Counted from the stretch's first letter, positions 46,997-55,271 are shown. The stretch is 64,000 nucleotides of DNA from Coriobacteriaceae bacterium (GCA_015062655.1 SUUG01000020.1:1-64000), one strand, 5' to 3'. Numbers and translations are program-made. Notes: a model not told the origin generated them from the letters alone.

Positions 46997-47070
46997 GGGC
47001 TGCCGGCGCCGCTTCAGCGGCTGCCGCCCGATGGGGGGGGTCGTGAGAGTTCGCAGCCGTCCGCCTCGCG

Positions 47071-47079
47071 TGCTACAAT
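47071..47079 (+). promoter_or_regulatory. Extended -10 promoter of the thiamine operon
   Basis: TGCTACAAT fits TGn-TATAAT, 11 bases before the riboswitch. Confidence 0.55.
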
Positions 47080-47089
47080 GCCTCACGTA

Positions 47090-47183
47090 CAAGGGGAGCT
47101 GGGGCATGGCCCGGCTGAGAGGAGCGGACCGTCCGCTCGACCCGACCTGATCCGGGTAATGCCGGCGTAGGGACGAGACATCC
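47090..47183 (+). promoter_or_regulatory. TPP riboswitch (THI element)
   Basis: The conserved blocks are all present in order: GGGGAGC, GGCTGAGA, GACCCGACCTGATCCGGGTAATGCCGGCGTAGGGA. Thiamine pyrophosphate binding would favour the hairpin terminator at 47197 and switch off the downstream uptake operon. Confidence 0.97.
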
Positions 47184-47196
47184 TTTGCAACCGCGA

Positions 47197-47226
47197 GGGC
47201 CCCTACGGTATCGAGGGGCCCTTTTT
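47197..47226 (+). terminator. Riboswitch-controlled terminator
   Basis: GGGCCCCT-N9-AGGGGCCC followed by TTTTT, 14 bases after the TPP aptamer: the expression platform. Confidence 0.92.
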
Positions 47227-47260
47227 GCTGCCCGGGCGCAGCTGGCCCGGAAGGAGGAGT

Positions 47261-47569
47261 ATGGAGGCAAGCGTCGCGATCCAGGTCCTGCCGCAGCGCG
47301 TCGGGGGGAACGCGGAGGTGGTGCGCATCGTCGATGAGGCGATCGCCTACATCCAGCGCGAGTTCCCCGACGCCTACGTGGGACCGTTCGAAACCACCAT
47401 CGAGGGCGACTACGACCACTGCATGCGGGTGGTGGCCGAGGTCAACCGCATCGCCGTCAGGGCCGGTGCACCCGGGGTGGCCACCTACGTGAAGATCTTC
47501 TTCGCGCCCGAGGAGGGCGTGCTCACCACCGAGGAGAAGATCGGCAAGTACCATGCCGACAACGACTGA
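47261..47569 (+). CDS. Thiamine-binding domain protein (MTH1187/YkoF family)
   Basis: The 102-residue protein fits the MTH1187/YkoF-like family of small ferredoxin-fold proteins (VAIQVLPQRVGGNAEVVRIVDEAIAYIQ, YVGPFETTIEGDYDHCMRVV). Family members bind thiamine or its pyrimidine precursor in the cytoplasm. ATG 47261 has AAGGAGGAG upstream; the track start lies in the terminator. Directly under the TPP riboswitch and overlapping the permease gene by 17 bases, it is clearly part of thiamine salvage. Confidence 0.88.
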   Translation: MEASVAIQVLPQRVGGNAEVVRIVDEAIAYIQREFPDAYVGPFETTIEGDYDHCMRVVAEVNRIAVRAGAPGVATYVKIFFAPEEGVLTTEEKIGKYHADND

Positions 47570-48503
47570 GACGCCGACCTCCTCAACCGCGGAGCCCGAT
47601 GACGCCCGCACGGCACCGATGCCGAGCGTTCGTAACACGGCATTAAACGCGGAAAAAAGGCCGGATTACGAACGCTCGGCATCTGGGATGCGGCGGGGGG
47701 CGGATCGTCGCGTCTTGCCCTCGTTGCGGGGCGCGTCCAGCCGGCGCCTGCTCGCGCTCGCGGCGCCGTTGACGCTCGTCGCGCTCGTCGCCGTGTGGCA
47801 GCTCGTCTGCTCGCTCGGGCTCGTGCCGCCCTACCTGTTGCCGAGCCCGCTCGCCGTCGTCCGCGCGCTCATCGCCGACGCGCCCCTGCTCGCCGGGCAC
47901 ACGGCCACCACGCTCGCCGAGGCGGGCGTCGGGCTTGCGCTCGGCGTCGCCACGGGGCTCGCGGCCGCGATCGTCATGGACCGCTTTGAGATCCTCTACC
48001 GGGCGTTCTACCCCATCGTCGTGTTGACCCAGACCATCCCCGCGGTCGCGATCGCCCCGCTTCTGGTGCTCTGGTTCGGCTACGACATGCTGCCGAAGAT
48101 CGTGCTCATCGTGGTGTCGACGTTCTTCCCCATCACGGTGGGGGTCCTCGGCGGCTTCCGATCCGTCGATCCCGACGAGATCGATCTCATGCGCTCGATG
48201 GGCGCCACGGAGCTGCAGATCTTGCGCCACGTGAAGTTCCCGGCGGCGTTGCCCCAGTTCTTCTCGGGGCTCAAGATCTCGGCCGCCTACGCCATCGTGG
48301 GCGCCGTCATCGCCGAGTGGCTCGGCGGCTTCTCGGGCCTCGGCGTCTACATGACGCGGGTTCGCAAGGCCTACTCGTTCGACAAGATGTTCGCGGTGAT
48401 CCTGCTCATCTCGGCCCTGAGCCTCGTGCTCATGCGGGTCGTCGAGCTGGCCCGCCGCGCGGCGATCCCCTGGGACCGGGTGGGGAGTGAAGATCGCCGC
48501 TGA
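47553..48503 (+). CDS. Thiamine-precursor ABC transporter permease (ThiX-like), N-terminus contains a REP-like element
   Basis: The 316-residue SsuC/ThiX-type permease has about six helices from residue 68 on and the EAA loop LRHVKFPAALPQFFSGLKISAAY. Its first 65 residues are hydrophilic and unusual: residues 23-44 (MPSVRNTALNAEKRPDYERSAS) are the translation of a REP-like palindrome shared with four intergenic copies. The element's length keeps the frame open. The start at 47553 overlaps the previous gene; an internal ATG after the element (about 47685, GMRRG) could give a shorter, more typical protein. Confidence 0.88.
   Translation: MPTTTETPTSSTAEPDDARTAPMPSVRNTALNAEKRPDYERSASGMRRGADRRVLPSLRGASSRRLLALAAPLTLVALVAVWQLVCSLGLVPPYLLPSPLAVVRALIADAPLLAGHTATTLAEAGVGLALGVATGLAAAIVMDRFEILYRAFYPIVVLTQTIPAVAIAPLLVLWFGYDMLPKIVLIVVSTFFPITVGVLGGFRSVDPDEIDLMRSMGATELQILRHVKFPAALPQFFSGLKISAAYAIVGAVIAEWLGGFSGLGVYMTRVRKAYSFDKMFAVILLISALSLVLMRVVELARRAAIPWDRVGSEDRR
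47618..47683. repeat. REP-like palindrome, copy B, inside the thiX-like gene
   Basis: GATGCCGAGCGTTCGTAACA on the left and TTACGAACGCTCGGCATC on the right. It lies wholly in the 5' coding part of the permease gene and adds 22 residues without a stop. Confidence 0.93.
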
Positions 48504-48558
48504 CCCGGTGCTCGCAAACGACACGCGGGGCACAGGCCCTGCAGAACAGGAGACAATC

Positions 48559-49596
48559 ATGACCAAGCAGACGATGAGCCGCCGCGCCTTCTCCCTTTCA
48601 GCTCTCGCGGGCGCCACGGCGCTCGCCGGGTGCGCGGGCACGGGCGCGCAGGCAGGGTCCAGCCACTCGGCCGGGTCGACCGCGTCCGGCGGCCTCACAC
48701 CCGTCACCTTCGCCCTCGATTGGACGCCGAACACGAACCACACGGGCGTCTACGTGGCGAGCGAGCGCGGGTACTACCGGGACGCCGGCCTCGACGTCAC
48801 GATCCTGCAGGCGCCCGAGAACGGCGCCGATCCGCTCGTGGCCGCGGGGGATGCGCAGTTCGGCGTCAGCTTCCAGGACACTATGGCGGCCTACGTCACC
48901 GGTGACGAGGCGCTTCCGGTCTCCGCGGTGGCCGCGATCATCCAGCACAACACCTCGGGCATCATCAGCCTCGCCGAGAAGGGGATCGAAAGTCCCGCCA
49001 AGATGATGGACCACACCTATGCCACGTGGGAGCTCCCGATCGAGCAGGGGGTCATCCAACGCTGCGTGGAGGCCGACGGCGGCGATTTCAGCCGTGTGAA
49101 GATGGTGCCCTCGACCGTCACCGACGAGGTGAGCGCGCTCTCCTCGAATCAGGTGGACAGCATCTGGATCTACTGGGCCTGGGCGGGAGAGAAGTGCCGC
49201 CTCGCGGGCCTCGACACCAACTACTTCGCCTTCGCCGACATCGACGGGGTCTTCGACTACTACACCCCGGTGATCATCGCGAACAACGACCTCATCAAGG
49301 ACGATCCGAAGACCGTCCAGGCCTTCATGGACGCCACGCGCCGGGGCTACGAGGACTGCATCGAGGACCCGGATGGCGCGGCCGAGGTGCTGCTCAAGGC
49401 GGCCCCGGAGCTCGAGCGCGAGCTCGTGCTCGCTTCCCAGCGCTATCTCGCCGACCAGTACCAGGCGGATGCGGCAGCCTGGGGGCTCATCGATCAAAAC
49501 CGCTGGGACGCGTTCTTCGGGTGGGTGTCCGAGCAGGGCTTCGCGCCCAAGATCCCCTCGGGTGCCGGCCTTGTCACCGACTTCATCAAGGCCTAG
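48559..49596 (+). CDS. Thiamine-precursor substrate-binding lipoprotein (ThiY/NMT1-like)
   Basis: ATG 48559 with AGGAG is chosen over the track's start inside the permease gene. The 345-residue protein has a Tat-like SRRAF, hydrophobic stretch and lipobox ALAGC, then an NMT1/THI5-like fold (FALDWTPNTNHTGVYVASERGYYRDAGLDVTIL). Homologues bind formylaminopyrimidine or hydroxymethylpyrimidine. With the riboswitch upstream, uptake of a thiamine pyrimidine precursor is the likely role. Confidence 0.92.
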   Translation: MTKQTMSRRAFSLSALAGATALAGCAGTGAQAGSSHSAGSTASGGLTPVTFALDWTPNTNHTGVYVASERGYYRDAGLDVTILQAPENGADPLVAAGDAQFGVSFQDTMAAYVTGDEALPVSAVAAIIQHNTSGIISLAEKGIESPAKMMDHTYATWELPIEQGVIQRCVEADGGDFSRVKMVPSTVTDEVSALSSNQVDSIWIYWAWAGEKCRLAGLDTNYFAFADIDGVFDYYTPVIIANNDLIKDDPKTVQAFMDATRRGYEDCIEDPDGAAEVLLKAAPELERELVLASQRYLADQYQADAAAWGLIDQNRWDAFFGWVSEQGFAPKIPSGAGLVTDFIKA

Positions 49597-49625
49597 CGGG
49601 CGCGCGGGGAAGGGGCGGATCGCAG

Positions 49626-50381
49626 ATGGCGGAGCTTCGGGTCAAAGGGGTGCGGCAGGCGTTCGACGGCCTCACGGTCATCGACGGCGTGAGCCTGACG
49701 GTCGCGCCGGGCGAGATCGCCTGCCTGCTCGGCCCCTCGGGCTGCGGCAAGACGACGCTCTTCCACGTGATCGCGGGCCTTGCGCGGCCCGATTCTGGCA
49801 CGGTGGAGCTTGACGGCCGCGACATCACCGGGGCCCCGGGCAACCTCGCTTACATGTTGCAGAAGGACCTGCTTTTGCCCCACAAGACGATCATCGACAA
49901 CGTGGCGCTCCCCCTGGTGCTCAAGGGGGAGGCGCCCGTTGCCGCCCGGGAGCGGGCACGGGGCCTGTTTGAGACCTTCGGCCTCGCCGGCACGGAGCGC
50001 CGCTGGCCGGCGGAGCTCTCGGGCGGCATGCGCCAGCGCGCCGCTCTCCTGCGCAGCTACCTGTTCAACCAGGAGTTCATGCTGCTCGACGAGCCCTTCT
50101 CGGCGCTCGACGCCTTCACCAAGGCCGACATGCACCGGTGGTTCCTCGAGATGGCGGACGCGTTTGGGACCACGGCGCTCGTCATCACGCACGACATCGA
50201 CGAGGCGGTGAAGATCGCGGATGCGATCCACGTCATGCGCGGCGCACCGCAGGTCGGCGTGCCCACGCGGATCACGGGATCCGTGCGGGTGGGGTGTCCT
50301 CGGGGCGAGCGGGCCGATTTCGCACTCAGCCCGGAGTTCCTCGATGTGAAGCGGAGGGTTACCGAGCTGCTGCGCGGGTAG
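49626..50381 (+). CDS. Thiamine-precursor ABC transporter ATPase (ThiZ-like)
   Basis: The 251-residue ATPase of the SsuB/TauB/ThiZ group has Walker A GPSGCGKTT, signature LSGGMRQRAALLRSY and Walker B FMLLDEPFSALD. The true start is ATG 49626, not the long track frame. It is the last intact gene of the riboswitch operon; an Eda remnant follows by 19 bases. Confidence 0.93.
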   Translation: MAELRVKGVRQAFDGLTVIDGVSLTVAPGEIACLLGPSGCGKTTLFHVIAGLARPDSGTVELDGRDITGAPGNLAYMLQKDLLLPHKTIIDNVALPLVLKGEAPVAARERARGLFETFGLAGTERRWPAELSGGMRQRAALLRSYLFNQEFMLLDEPFSALDAFTKADMHRWFLEMADAFGTTALVITHDIDEAVKIADAIHVMRGAPQVGVPTRITGSVRVGCPRGERADFALSPEFLDVKRRVTELLRG

Positions 50382-50400
50382 GGGCGGCGCGAGCGCACGG

Positions 50401-50643
50401 CGGCTCGCGGGCGGCGGCTTTGGAGCGGCCTGCGCGCCCTTCGTCGGTCATCGCCTCATGCCGACGGGCGGGGTGAGCAAGGCGAATCTGGGTGACTACC
50501 TCGGGAACGAGAGCATCATCGCCGTGGGCGACACCTGGATGGTCGAGCCCGCGCTGTTCGTCGACGGGAGCTTCGATGAGGTGGAGCGCCTGGCGGGCGA
50601 GGCCATGGCCGCTGCCCGTGCCGTGCGCGGACAGGGCGCCTGA
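50401..50643 (+). pseudogene. Remnant of KDPG/KHG aldolase (eda), C-terminal fragment
   Basis: The frame encodes GGFGAACAPFVGHRLMPTGGVSKANLGDYLGNESIIAVGDTWMV, the C-terminal barrel end of 2-keto-3-deoxy-6-phosphogluconate aldolase. This includes the phosphate-binding PTGGV and the GxxWM motifs. About 80 residues of a roughly 205-residue enzyme remain; the catalytic Lys and Glu portions are missing and no ribosome site precedes it. The sequence is well preserved, so truncation is recent. A perfect terminator, presumably its original one, still follows. Confidence 0.85.
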
Positions 50644-50665
50644 TCAGGGCGGCTGCCAGCCCGTG

Positions 50666-50702
50666 ACAAGGGCCGGGGCGCTTTTCGCGCCCCGGCCCTT
50701 GT
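50666..50702 (+). terminator. Perfect 16-bp terminator after the eda remnant
   Basis: ACAAGGGCCGGGGCGC pairs fully with GCGCCCCGGCCCTTGT; loop of five bases. Few Ts follow. Confidence 0.8.
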
Positions 50703-51500
50703 GCTTTGGGTTTTGGCTTGTGCGGACGGGTGGTTCGCCGGTGGGGCCGACGGGCGGGCGGGGTTGCTGGTCGAGCGGGGTCGCTCGGGTCGGCGGGGTC
50801 CGATCCGGGATGGGAGCATCCCTGGGGGTAGCTGCGACCGCTCGCTTTGCGCGAGGGCCGACGACCCTCGAAAAGTCGCGCGACTTGTACCGCTTCGCGG
50901 GGCCGCGGCGCAAACCTGACGCCTCCTGTACCAGTTTTCGTGCCCTGGGGGAGGTAGGGGCGCGAAACGCGTCCCATCCCCGCAGGTAGAGCGCGTGCCC
51001 TTTCGGCGGCTACATGACCGCTGGCCGTAAACTGGTACAAGAGGCGCAAGGTTTGAGGCCGCCACGCGCGAACTGGTACAAGAGGCGCAAGGTTTGAGGC
51101 CGCCACGCGCGAACTGGTACAAAAGGCGCAAGGTTTGCGCCCGCCGCACGCGAACCGGTACAAGTGGCGCAAGGTTTGCGCCCTTCGGACGGCTGCTAGC
51201 GCAAAGCAGCTTGAATCTTCCCGCGTCGGCATGGCTCCGGCAAAATCTCAGTCCTTGCTAGGGGCTCATGCGGCCCGCCTCAGGCGACGGCGCCATTCCC
51301 CGACCCCGCGACGCCCGGTAATTCGCTTCTCAAACCTAAAATTTTGCAGAAGATGCCGGTAAGCCCTTCCCACGGCCTGCTCAACGTGATAGTTTACATG
51401 GTCGAACATAGACAAGGTTAACTTCAGACCGGCCACCTGCGATCGTGGCAGCCTGCCTTGCCATGTTCGGTGCGTTCGAGTGTGAAAGCAGGTGGTGAAC
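50703..51500. other. 800-base non-coding region with repeat array, upstream of feoA
   Basis: No supported gene. It contains the perfect palindrome AAGTCGCGCGACTT (50873-50886), the two-orientation 41-bp repeat array (50880-51193), and from 51290 an AT-richer stretch leading to feoA. That stretch has AAACCTAAAATTTT and AAGGTTAACTT, possible metalloregulator sites but without a convincing full consensus. ORFs on both strands across the array are products of the repeats. Confidence 0.6.
50880..51193. repeat. 41-bp repeat array in two orientations
   Basis: Four direct units start at 51030, 51071, 51112 and 51153, each exactly 41 bp apart, with the core AACTGGTACAAGAGGCGCAA. Two units of the same sequence in reverse complement precede them, with TTGTACC and TGTACCAG motifs also 41 bp apart (about 50884 and 50925). 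About 90 bp separate the two groups. Units differ by several substitutions. No variable spacers exist, so it is not CRISPR. Confidence 0.9.
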
Positions 51501-51734
51501 ATGCCAACGGGAATGCCGGCGATGCCGCTGTCCCTGGTGCGCGCTGGGGAGACCGTCTCGGTCGCCAAGGTGCGCGGTGGCCAGGATATGAGGCGCCACC
51601 TCCAGGAGCTCGGGTTCGTCGAGGGGTCTCAGGTGCATGTGGTGACCTCAAGCGGAAGCAATGTGATCGTCATGGTGAAGGGTGCGCGCTTTGGCCTCGA
51701 TGCCAAGGTGGCCCGCTTCGTCATGACCTCGTAG
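51501..51734 (+). CDS. feoA: Ferrous iron transport protein A, copy 1
   Basis: The 77-residue SH3-like FeoA has PLSLVRAGETVSVAKVRGGQDMRRHLQELGFVEGSQVHVV and GSNVIVMVKGARFGLD. ATG 51501 follows AGGTGG; GTG 51492 and 51495 are alternatives. FeoA binds the cytoplasmic side of FeoB. A terminator separates it from the second feoA, so the two may be expressed at different levels. Confidence 0.92.
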   Translation: MPTGMPAMPLSLVRAGETVSVAKVRGGQDMRRHLQELGFVEGSQVHVVTSSGSNVIVMVKGARFGLDAKVARFVMTS

Positions 51735-51742
51735 GAGTCTGA

Positions 51743-51772
51743 CGGCGCTTGCCCTGTGGGCGGCGCCTTTTT
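51743..51772 (+). terminator. Terminator between the two feoA genes
   Basis: GGCGC-TT-GCCC pairs with GGGC-G-GCGCC, followed by TTTTT. Confidence 0.75.
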
Positions 51773-51810
51773 CTCAGGTGTGATACGTCAGGCACGGAAA
51801 GGAGGAAGCA

Positions 51811-52032
51811 ATGAAGACACTGGGAGATGTTGCCGTGGGGGGTTCCTCCACGATCATCAAGCTGCACGGCTCCGGCGCTCTGCGTCGGCACCTCATGGAC
51901 ATGGGCCTTATCAAGGGGACTCCGTTCAACGTGGTCAAGGTCGCACCGCTCGGGGATCCGATCGAGATCACCGTGCGCGGCTACGAGCTGTCGATCCGCA
52001 AGGAGGAGGCTGCGATCGTCGAGGTCGAGTAG
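51811..52032 (+). CDS. feoA: Ferrous iron transport protein A, copy 2
   Basis: The 73-residue FeoA has KTLGDVAVGGSSTIIKLHGSGALRRHLMDMGLIKGTPFNVVKVAPLGDPIEITVRGYELSIRKEEA, the canonical FeoA sequence and closer to the usual form than copy 1. ATG 51811 has AAAGGAGG upstream. The feoB gene follows after 142 bases containing an inverted repeat. Two diverged FeoA proteins may form different contacts with FeoB. Confidence 0.95.
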   Translation: MKTLGDVAVGGSSTIIKLHGSGALRRHLMDMGLIKGTPFNVVKVAPLGDPIEITVRGYELSIRKEEAAIVEVE

Positions 52033-52066
52033 TCCGTTTCGGTTCTAGGCAGCGTATGCAGGTAGA

Positions 52067-52082
52067 GTTAGCACTCTCTAAC
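52067..52082. promoter_or_regulatory. Inverted repeat GTTAG-N6-CTAAC between feoA and feoB
   Basis: A short palindrome in an AT-richer patch ahead of feoB. The TTAG/CTAA halves resemble DtxR-family half-sites but the spacing differs from the standard box, so assignment to an iron regulator is only a suggestion. Confidence 0.3.
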
Positions 52083-52174
52083 AACCGTCATCATCCGAGG
52101 GCGGCCTCAGCGGCGGGAGAGCGAGCTCGGTAACTTCAGCCAAAGTTTCAAAGCCTTATGGAAGAAGGAGTTTC

Positions 52175-54712
52175 ATGGCAGCTTCAGAGCTCCACATCGC
52201 GTTGGCGGGCAACCCCAACTGCGGTAAGACGACCCTGTTCAACCTGATCACCGGTCAGAACGGCTACGTGGGCAACTGGCCCGGCGTGACGGTTGAGAAG
52301 AAGGAGGCCAAGCTCTCAAGCGACAAGAGCGTGACCGTCACCGACCTTCCCGGTATCTACTCGCTGTCGCCCTACAGCCCCGAGGAGCAGGTCTCGCGCG
52401 ATTACCTCATGAGCGGCGAGCCCGACGCGGTCATCCAGGTCGTCGACGCGACGAATCTCGAGCGCAACCTCTACCTGGCGCTCCAGGTCATCGAGACGGG
52501 GCTCCCCACGGTGGTCGCCCTGAACATGGCCGACCTCCTCGAGCGCAACGGCGACCGCATCGAGGTCGAGGCGCTCTCCCGCCAGCTCGGCTGCCCGGTG
52601 GTGATGATCTCGGCCCTCAAGAACACCGGCATCGCCGAGCTCTTCGAGAAGGTGCGCGAGGTGGCCGCCAAGAAGGCCGTCACGCCCGAGCACAGCTTCG
52701 ACGCCGCCATCGAGGAGGTCCTGACCCGCCTTGAGGGGCTTCTGCCCGATAACGTCCCCGCGCACAAGCGGCGCTACTACGCCGTCAAGCTCTTCGAGCG
52801 CGACGAGGCGGCCACCAAGCTGCTGAAGCTCCCTGCCGAGCAGGCCGCTGAGGCCGAGCGGGTCATCGCCCAGTGCGAGGCAGACTGCGACGACGACGCC
52901 GAGTCCATCATCACGAGCGAGCGCTACGGCGTGATCGCGCACATCGTGGACGAGTGCCTGCGCCGCGCCCCGGCCAAGATGAGCACCTCCGAGAAGATCG
53001 ACCGCGTGGTCACCAACCGCTGGCTCGGCCTGCCCATCTTCGCCGCGATCATGTTCGGCGTGTACTGGCTCGCCATCTCCACCTTCGGCACGGCGGGCAC
53101 CGACTTCACGAACGACCAGATCTTCGGCGACGGCTGGTTCTTCCTCGGGCAGGGGCGCGAGGCCTACGACGAGGCCGCCGGCGCCTACAGCGACGCTCAG
53201 ACCGAGATCGGGGCCTTCGTCGCCGTCGCGGGCGAGCAGGGCATCGACATCTCCGCCTACACCGAGGCCGTCGACGCCGAGGATGCCGAGGCCGCGAACG
53301 CCGCCGCTGCCGCGATCGCCGCCCAGCCCGCCGCCGCCGACATCCGCGCCACCGCCGAGTTCGAGGATGAGGACACGGGCGAGGTGACCACGAGCTCTGT
53401 GGACGCCGCGGCCGTCATCAAGGACGCCGCCGTGGCCGAGCCCGATCCGGCCGAGTTCGGCCCCTGGGTGCCGGGCGTCCCCGATGTCGTCACCGGGTGG
53501 CTCGAGGCCGCGGGCGCGAGCGCAATCGTGATCGGCCTCGTGGTCGACGGCGTCGTCGCCGGCGTGGGCGCCGTGCTCGGCTTCATCCCGCAGATGTTCG
53601 TCCTGTTCGTGCTCCTGTCCTTCCTCGAGGACTGCGGCTACATGGCCCGCGTGGCCTTCGTCATGGATCGCGTGTTCCGCCGCTTCGGCCTCTCCGGCAA
53701 GTCCTTCATCCCGATGCTCGTCTCCACGGGCTGCGGTATTCCCGGCGTGCTCTCGACCAAGACCATCGAGAACGAGAAGGACCGCCGCATGACGGTCATT
53801 ACCACGACCTTCATTCCCTGCGGCGCGAAGCTCCCCATCATCGCCCTGCTCATGGGCGCGCTCGTGAACGACAACGAGGCCGCCTGGATCGCTCCGCTCT
53901 TCTACTTCCTCGGCGTGTTCGCGGTCATCGTGTCGGGCATCATGCTCAAGAAGACCAAGCTCTTCGCTGGGCGCCCCACGCCCTTCGTGATGGAGCTGCC
54001 GTCCTACCACATGCCGTCGGTCCGCTCCTGGGCCCTGCACGTGTGGGAGCGCGTGAGCTCCTACATCAAGAAGGCCTTCACGATCATCTTCGCCTCGACC
54101 GTGGTGGTGTGGTTCCTCTCGAACTTCGGCGTATACAAGGGCGTCTTCGGGTTCCTGCCCGATGTGACCGGTGGTCTTGAAGAGTTCACCGATTACTCCG
54201 TGCTCGCCATGGTCTCGGGTGCGCTGAGCTGGATCTTCGCCCCGCTGGGCTTCGAGTCCTGGCAGGCCACGGCCATGACGGTCAACGGCCTAGTGGCGAA
54301 GGAGAACGTCGTGGCGACAGCCGCCTCGATCCTGCACATCTCAGGCGCCACCGAGAACGACGCCAGCCTTTGGACGGCCTTCGGGGCGATGTTCCCGACG
54401 GTGGGCGCCGTGGCCGCCTTCGGCGCGTTCAACCTGCTGTGCGCTCCCTGCTTCGCCGCCATGGGCACGATCCGCGCCCAGATGGATTCGGCCAAGTGGA
54501 CCGCGATCGCGCTTGGGTACGAGTGCGCCTTCGCGTGGGTGGTCGGCCTCATGATCAACCAGTTCTACCTGGCCGCGACCGGCGTCTTCAGCGTCTGGAC
54601 GGTCGTTGCCGCGGTCTTCGCCGCGCTCATCCTCTTCCAGCTATTCCGTCCGATGCCGAAGGGCGCCTTCGGCGAGGACGAGGAGCCGGAGGGCGCGCGC
54701 TCGGCCGCGTAG
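52175..54712 (+). CDS. feoB: Ferrous iron transporter FeoB with an acidic insertion
   Basis: The 845-residue protein has the G domain (G1 GNPNCGKT at about 11, G3 DLPG, G4 NMAD), a GDI domain and the membrane part with Gate motifs (VSTGCGIPGVLSTKT, FIPCGAKLPIIALL). Between the first and second membrane segments (about residues 325-430) lies an Ala/Asp/Glu-rich insertion of roughly 100 residues (DAEDAEAANAAAA, EFEDEDTGEVTTSS). It is absent from typical FeoB and is probably extracytoplasmic. Start ATG 52175 follows AAGAAGGAG. Confidence 0.96.
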   Translation: MAASELHIALAGNPNCGKTTLFNLITGQNGYVGNWPGVTVEKKEAKLSSDKSVTVTDLPGIYSLSPYSPEEQVSRDYLMSGEPDAVIQVVDATNLERNLYLALQVIETGLPTVVALNMADLLERNGDRIEVEALSRQLGCPVVMISALKNTGIAELFEKVREVAAKKAVTPEHSFDAAIEEVLTRLEGLLPDNVPAHKRRYYAVKLFERDEAATKLLKLPAEQAAEAERVIAQCEADCDDDAESIITSERYGVIAHIVDECLRRAPAKMSTSEKIDRVVTNRWLGLPIFAAIMFGVYWLAISTFGTAGTDFTNDQIFGDGWFFLGQGREAYDEAAGAYSDAQTEIGAFVAVAGEQGIDISAYTEAVDAEDAEAANAAAAAIAAQPAAADIRATAEFEDEDTGEVTTSSVDAAAVIKDAAVAEPDPAEFGPWVPGVPDVVTGWLEAAGASAIVIGLVVDGVVAGVGAVLGFIPQMFVLFVLLSFLEDCGYMARVAFVMDRVFRRFGLSGKSFIPMLVSTGCGIPGVLSTKTIENEKDRRMTVITTTFIPCGAKLPIIALLMGALVNDNEAAWIAPLFYFLGVFAVIVSGIMLKKTKLFAGRPTPFVMELPSYHMPSVRSWALHVWERVSSYIKKAFTIIFASTVVVWFLSNFGVYKGVFGFLPDVTGGLEEFTDYSVLAMVSGALSWIFAPLGFESWQATAMTVNGLVAKENVVATAASILHISGATENDASLWTAFGAMFPTVGAVAAFGAFNLLCAPCFAAMGTIRAQMDSAKWTAIALGYECAFAWVVGLMINQFYLAATGVFSVWTVVAAVFAALILFQLFRPMPKGAFGEDEEPEGARSAA

Positions 54713-54739
54713 GAGCCGCGCTGCTGACAGCTCGCATGC

Positions 54740-54777
54740 GGGCCGTCGGGGTATCCCGGCGGCCCGTTTTTTATTTT
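54740..54777 (+). terminator. Terminator after feoB
   Basis: GGGCCG and an inner GGG pair with CCC and CGGCCC; followed by GTTTTTTATTTT. Confidence 0.9.
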
Positions 54778-54887
54778 GACGCGGTGGAGAATAGATGCTG
54801 GAGCGCCCACGTGATGCCGCTGTGTTTTCAAGGCCGAGATGCGCCCGATAGGGTAAAGTTAGAAATGGAAAACAAGAGGAGGTCGCT

Positions 54888-55082
54888 ATGAACCCCGTTG
54901 ATATCATCATCCTCGCCCTCGTCGCTATCGCGTTCGTCGCCGTGTGTCTGCGCGTGCGCCGCAAGGGCAGCTGCGGTGACTGCTCCTCAGCCGGCACGTG
55001 CAGCGCGAGCCATAAGCGGTCCTGCCCGGCCATGAAGGGCGTCGACCAGGTGGAGCGCGAGCTCTCCCGCGGCGTTCGGTAG
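54888..55082 (+). CDS. FeoB-associated Cys-rich membrane protein
   Basis: The 64-residue protein has one membrane helix (IIILALVAIAFVAVCL) followed by a cytoplasmic Cys-rich segment (CGDCSSAGTC...CPAM). This is the pattern of the small virus-attachment-like or FeoB-associated Cys-rich proteins that follow feoB in many Firmicutes and Actinomycetota. ATG 54888 has AAGAGGAGG upstream. A terminator stands between feoB and it, so it may have its own promoter (GATAGGGTAAAGT region). It likely binds iron or an Fe-S cluster during import; no direct evidence. Confidence 0.88.
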   Translation: MNPVDIIILALVAIAFVAVCLRVRRKGSCGDCSSAGTCSASHKRSCPAMKGVDQVERELSRGVR

Positions 55083-55271
55083 GCACGGGATCTGGAGACG
55101 GTGGGGAGGAGGGGTTCCGCGCCCCTGGCCTGCCTCCGAACGCATCGGCTTCGGGGAGCCTTCCCGTTGCGCCCAGAGCACCTGCCGGTCGGTTTCGACC
55201 CCGGTACCGCCGCCCGCCCCGGCATCCCGCCCTCCCCGCTGCTCCGGCGAACCGCCCCCACCCGCCCCGCG

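Noticed and set aside
50880-51193. CRISPR array
   Set aside because: The units are contiguous and nearly identical over their full 41 bp, so there are no spacers; units also occur in both orientations, and no cas genes are present.
50516-51232. Minus-strand ORFs of 217-238 residues across the repeat array
   Set aside because: The 41-bp period is not a multiple of three, so the repeat is read in a different frame each time; the peptides are repeat artefacts.
52067-52082. Assignment of GTTAG-N6-CTAAC as a DtxR/IdeR box
   Set aside because: Half-sites resemble the consensus, but the spacing does not; kept only as an inverted repeat.
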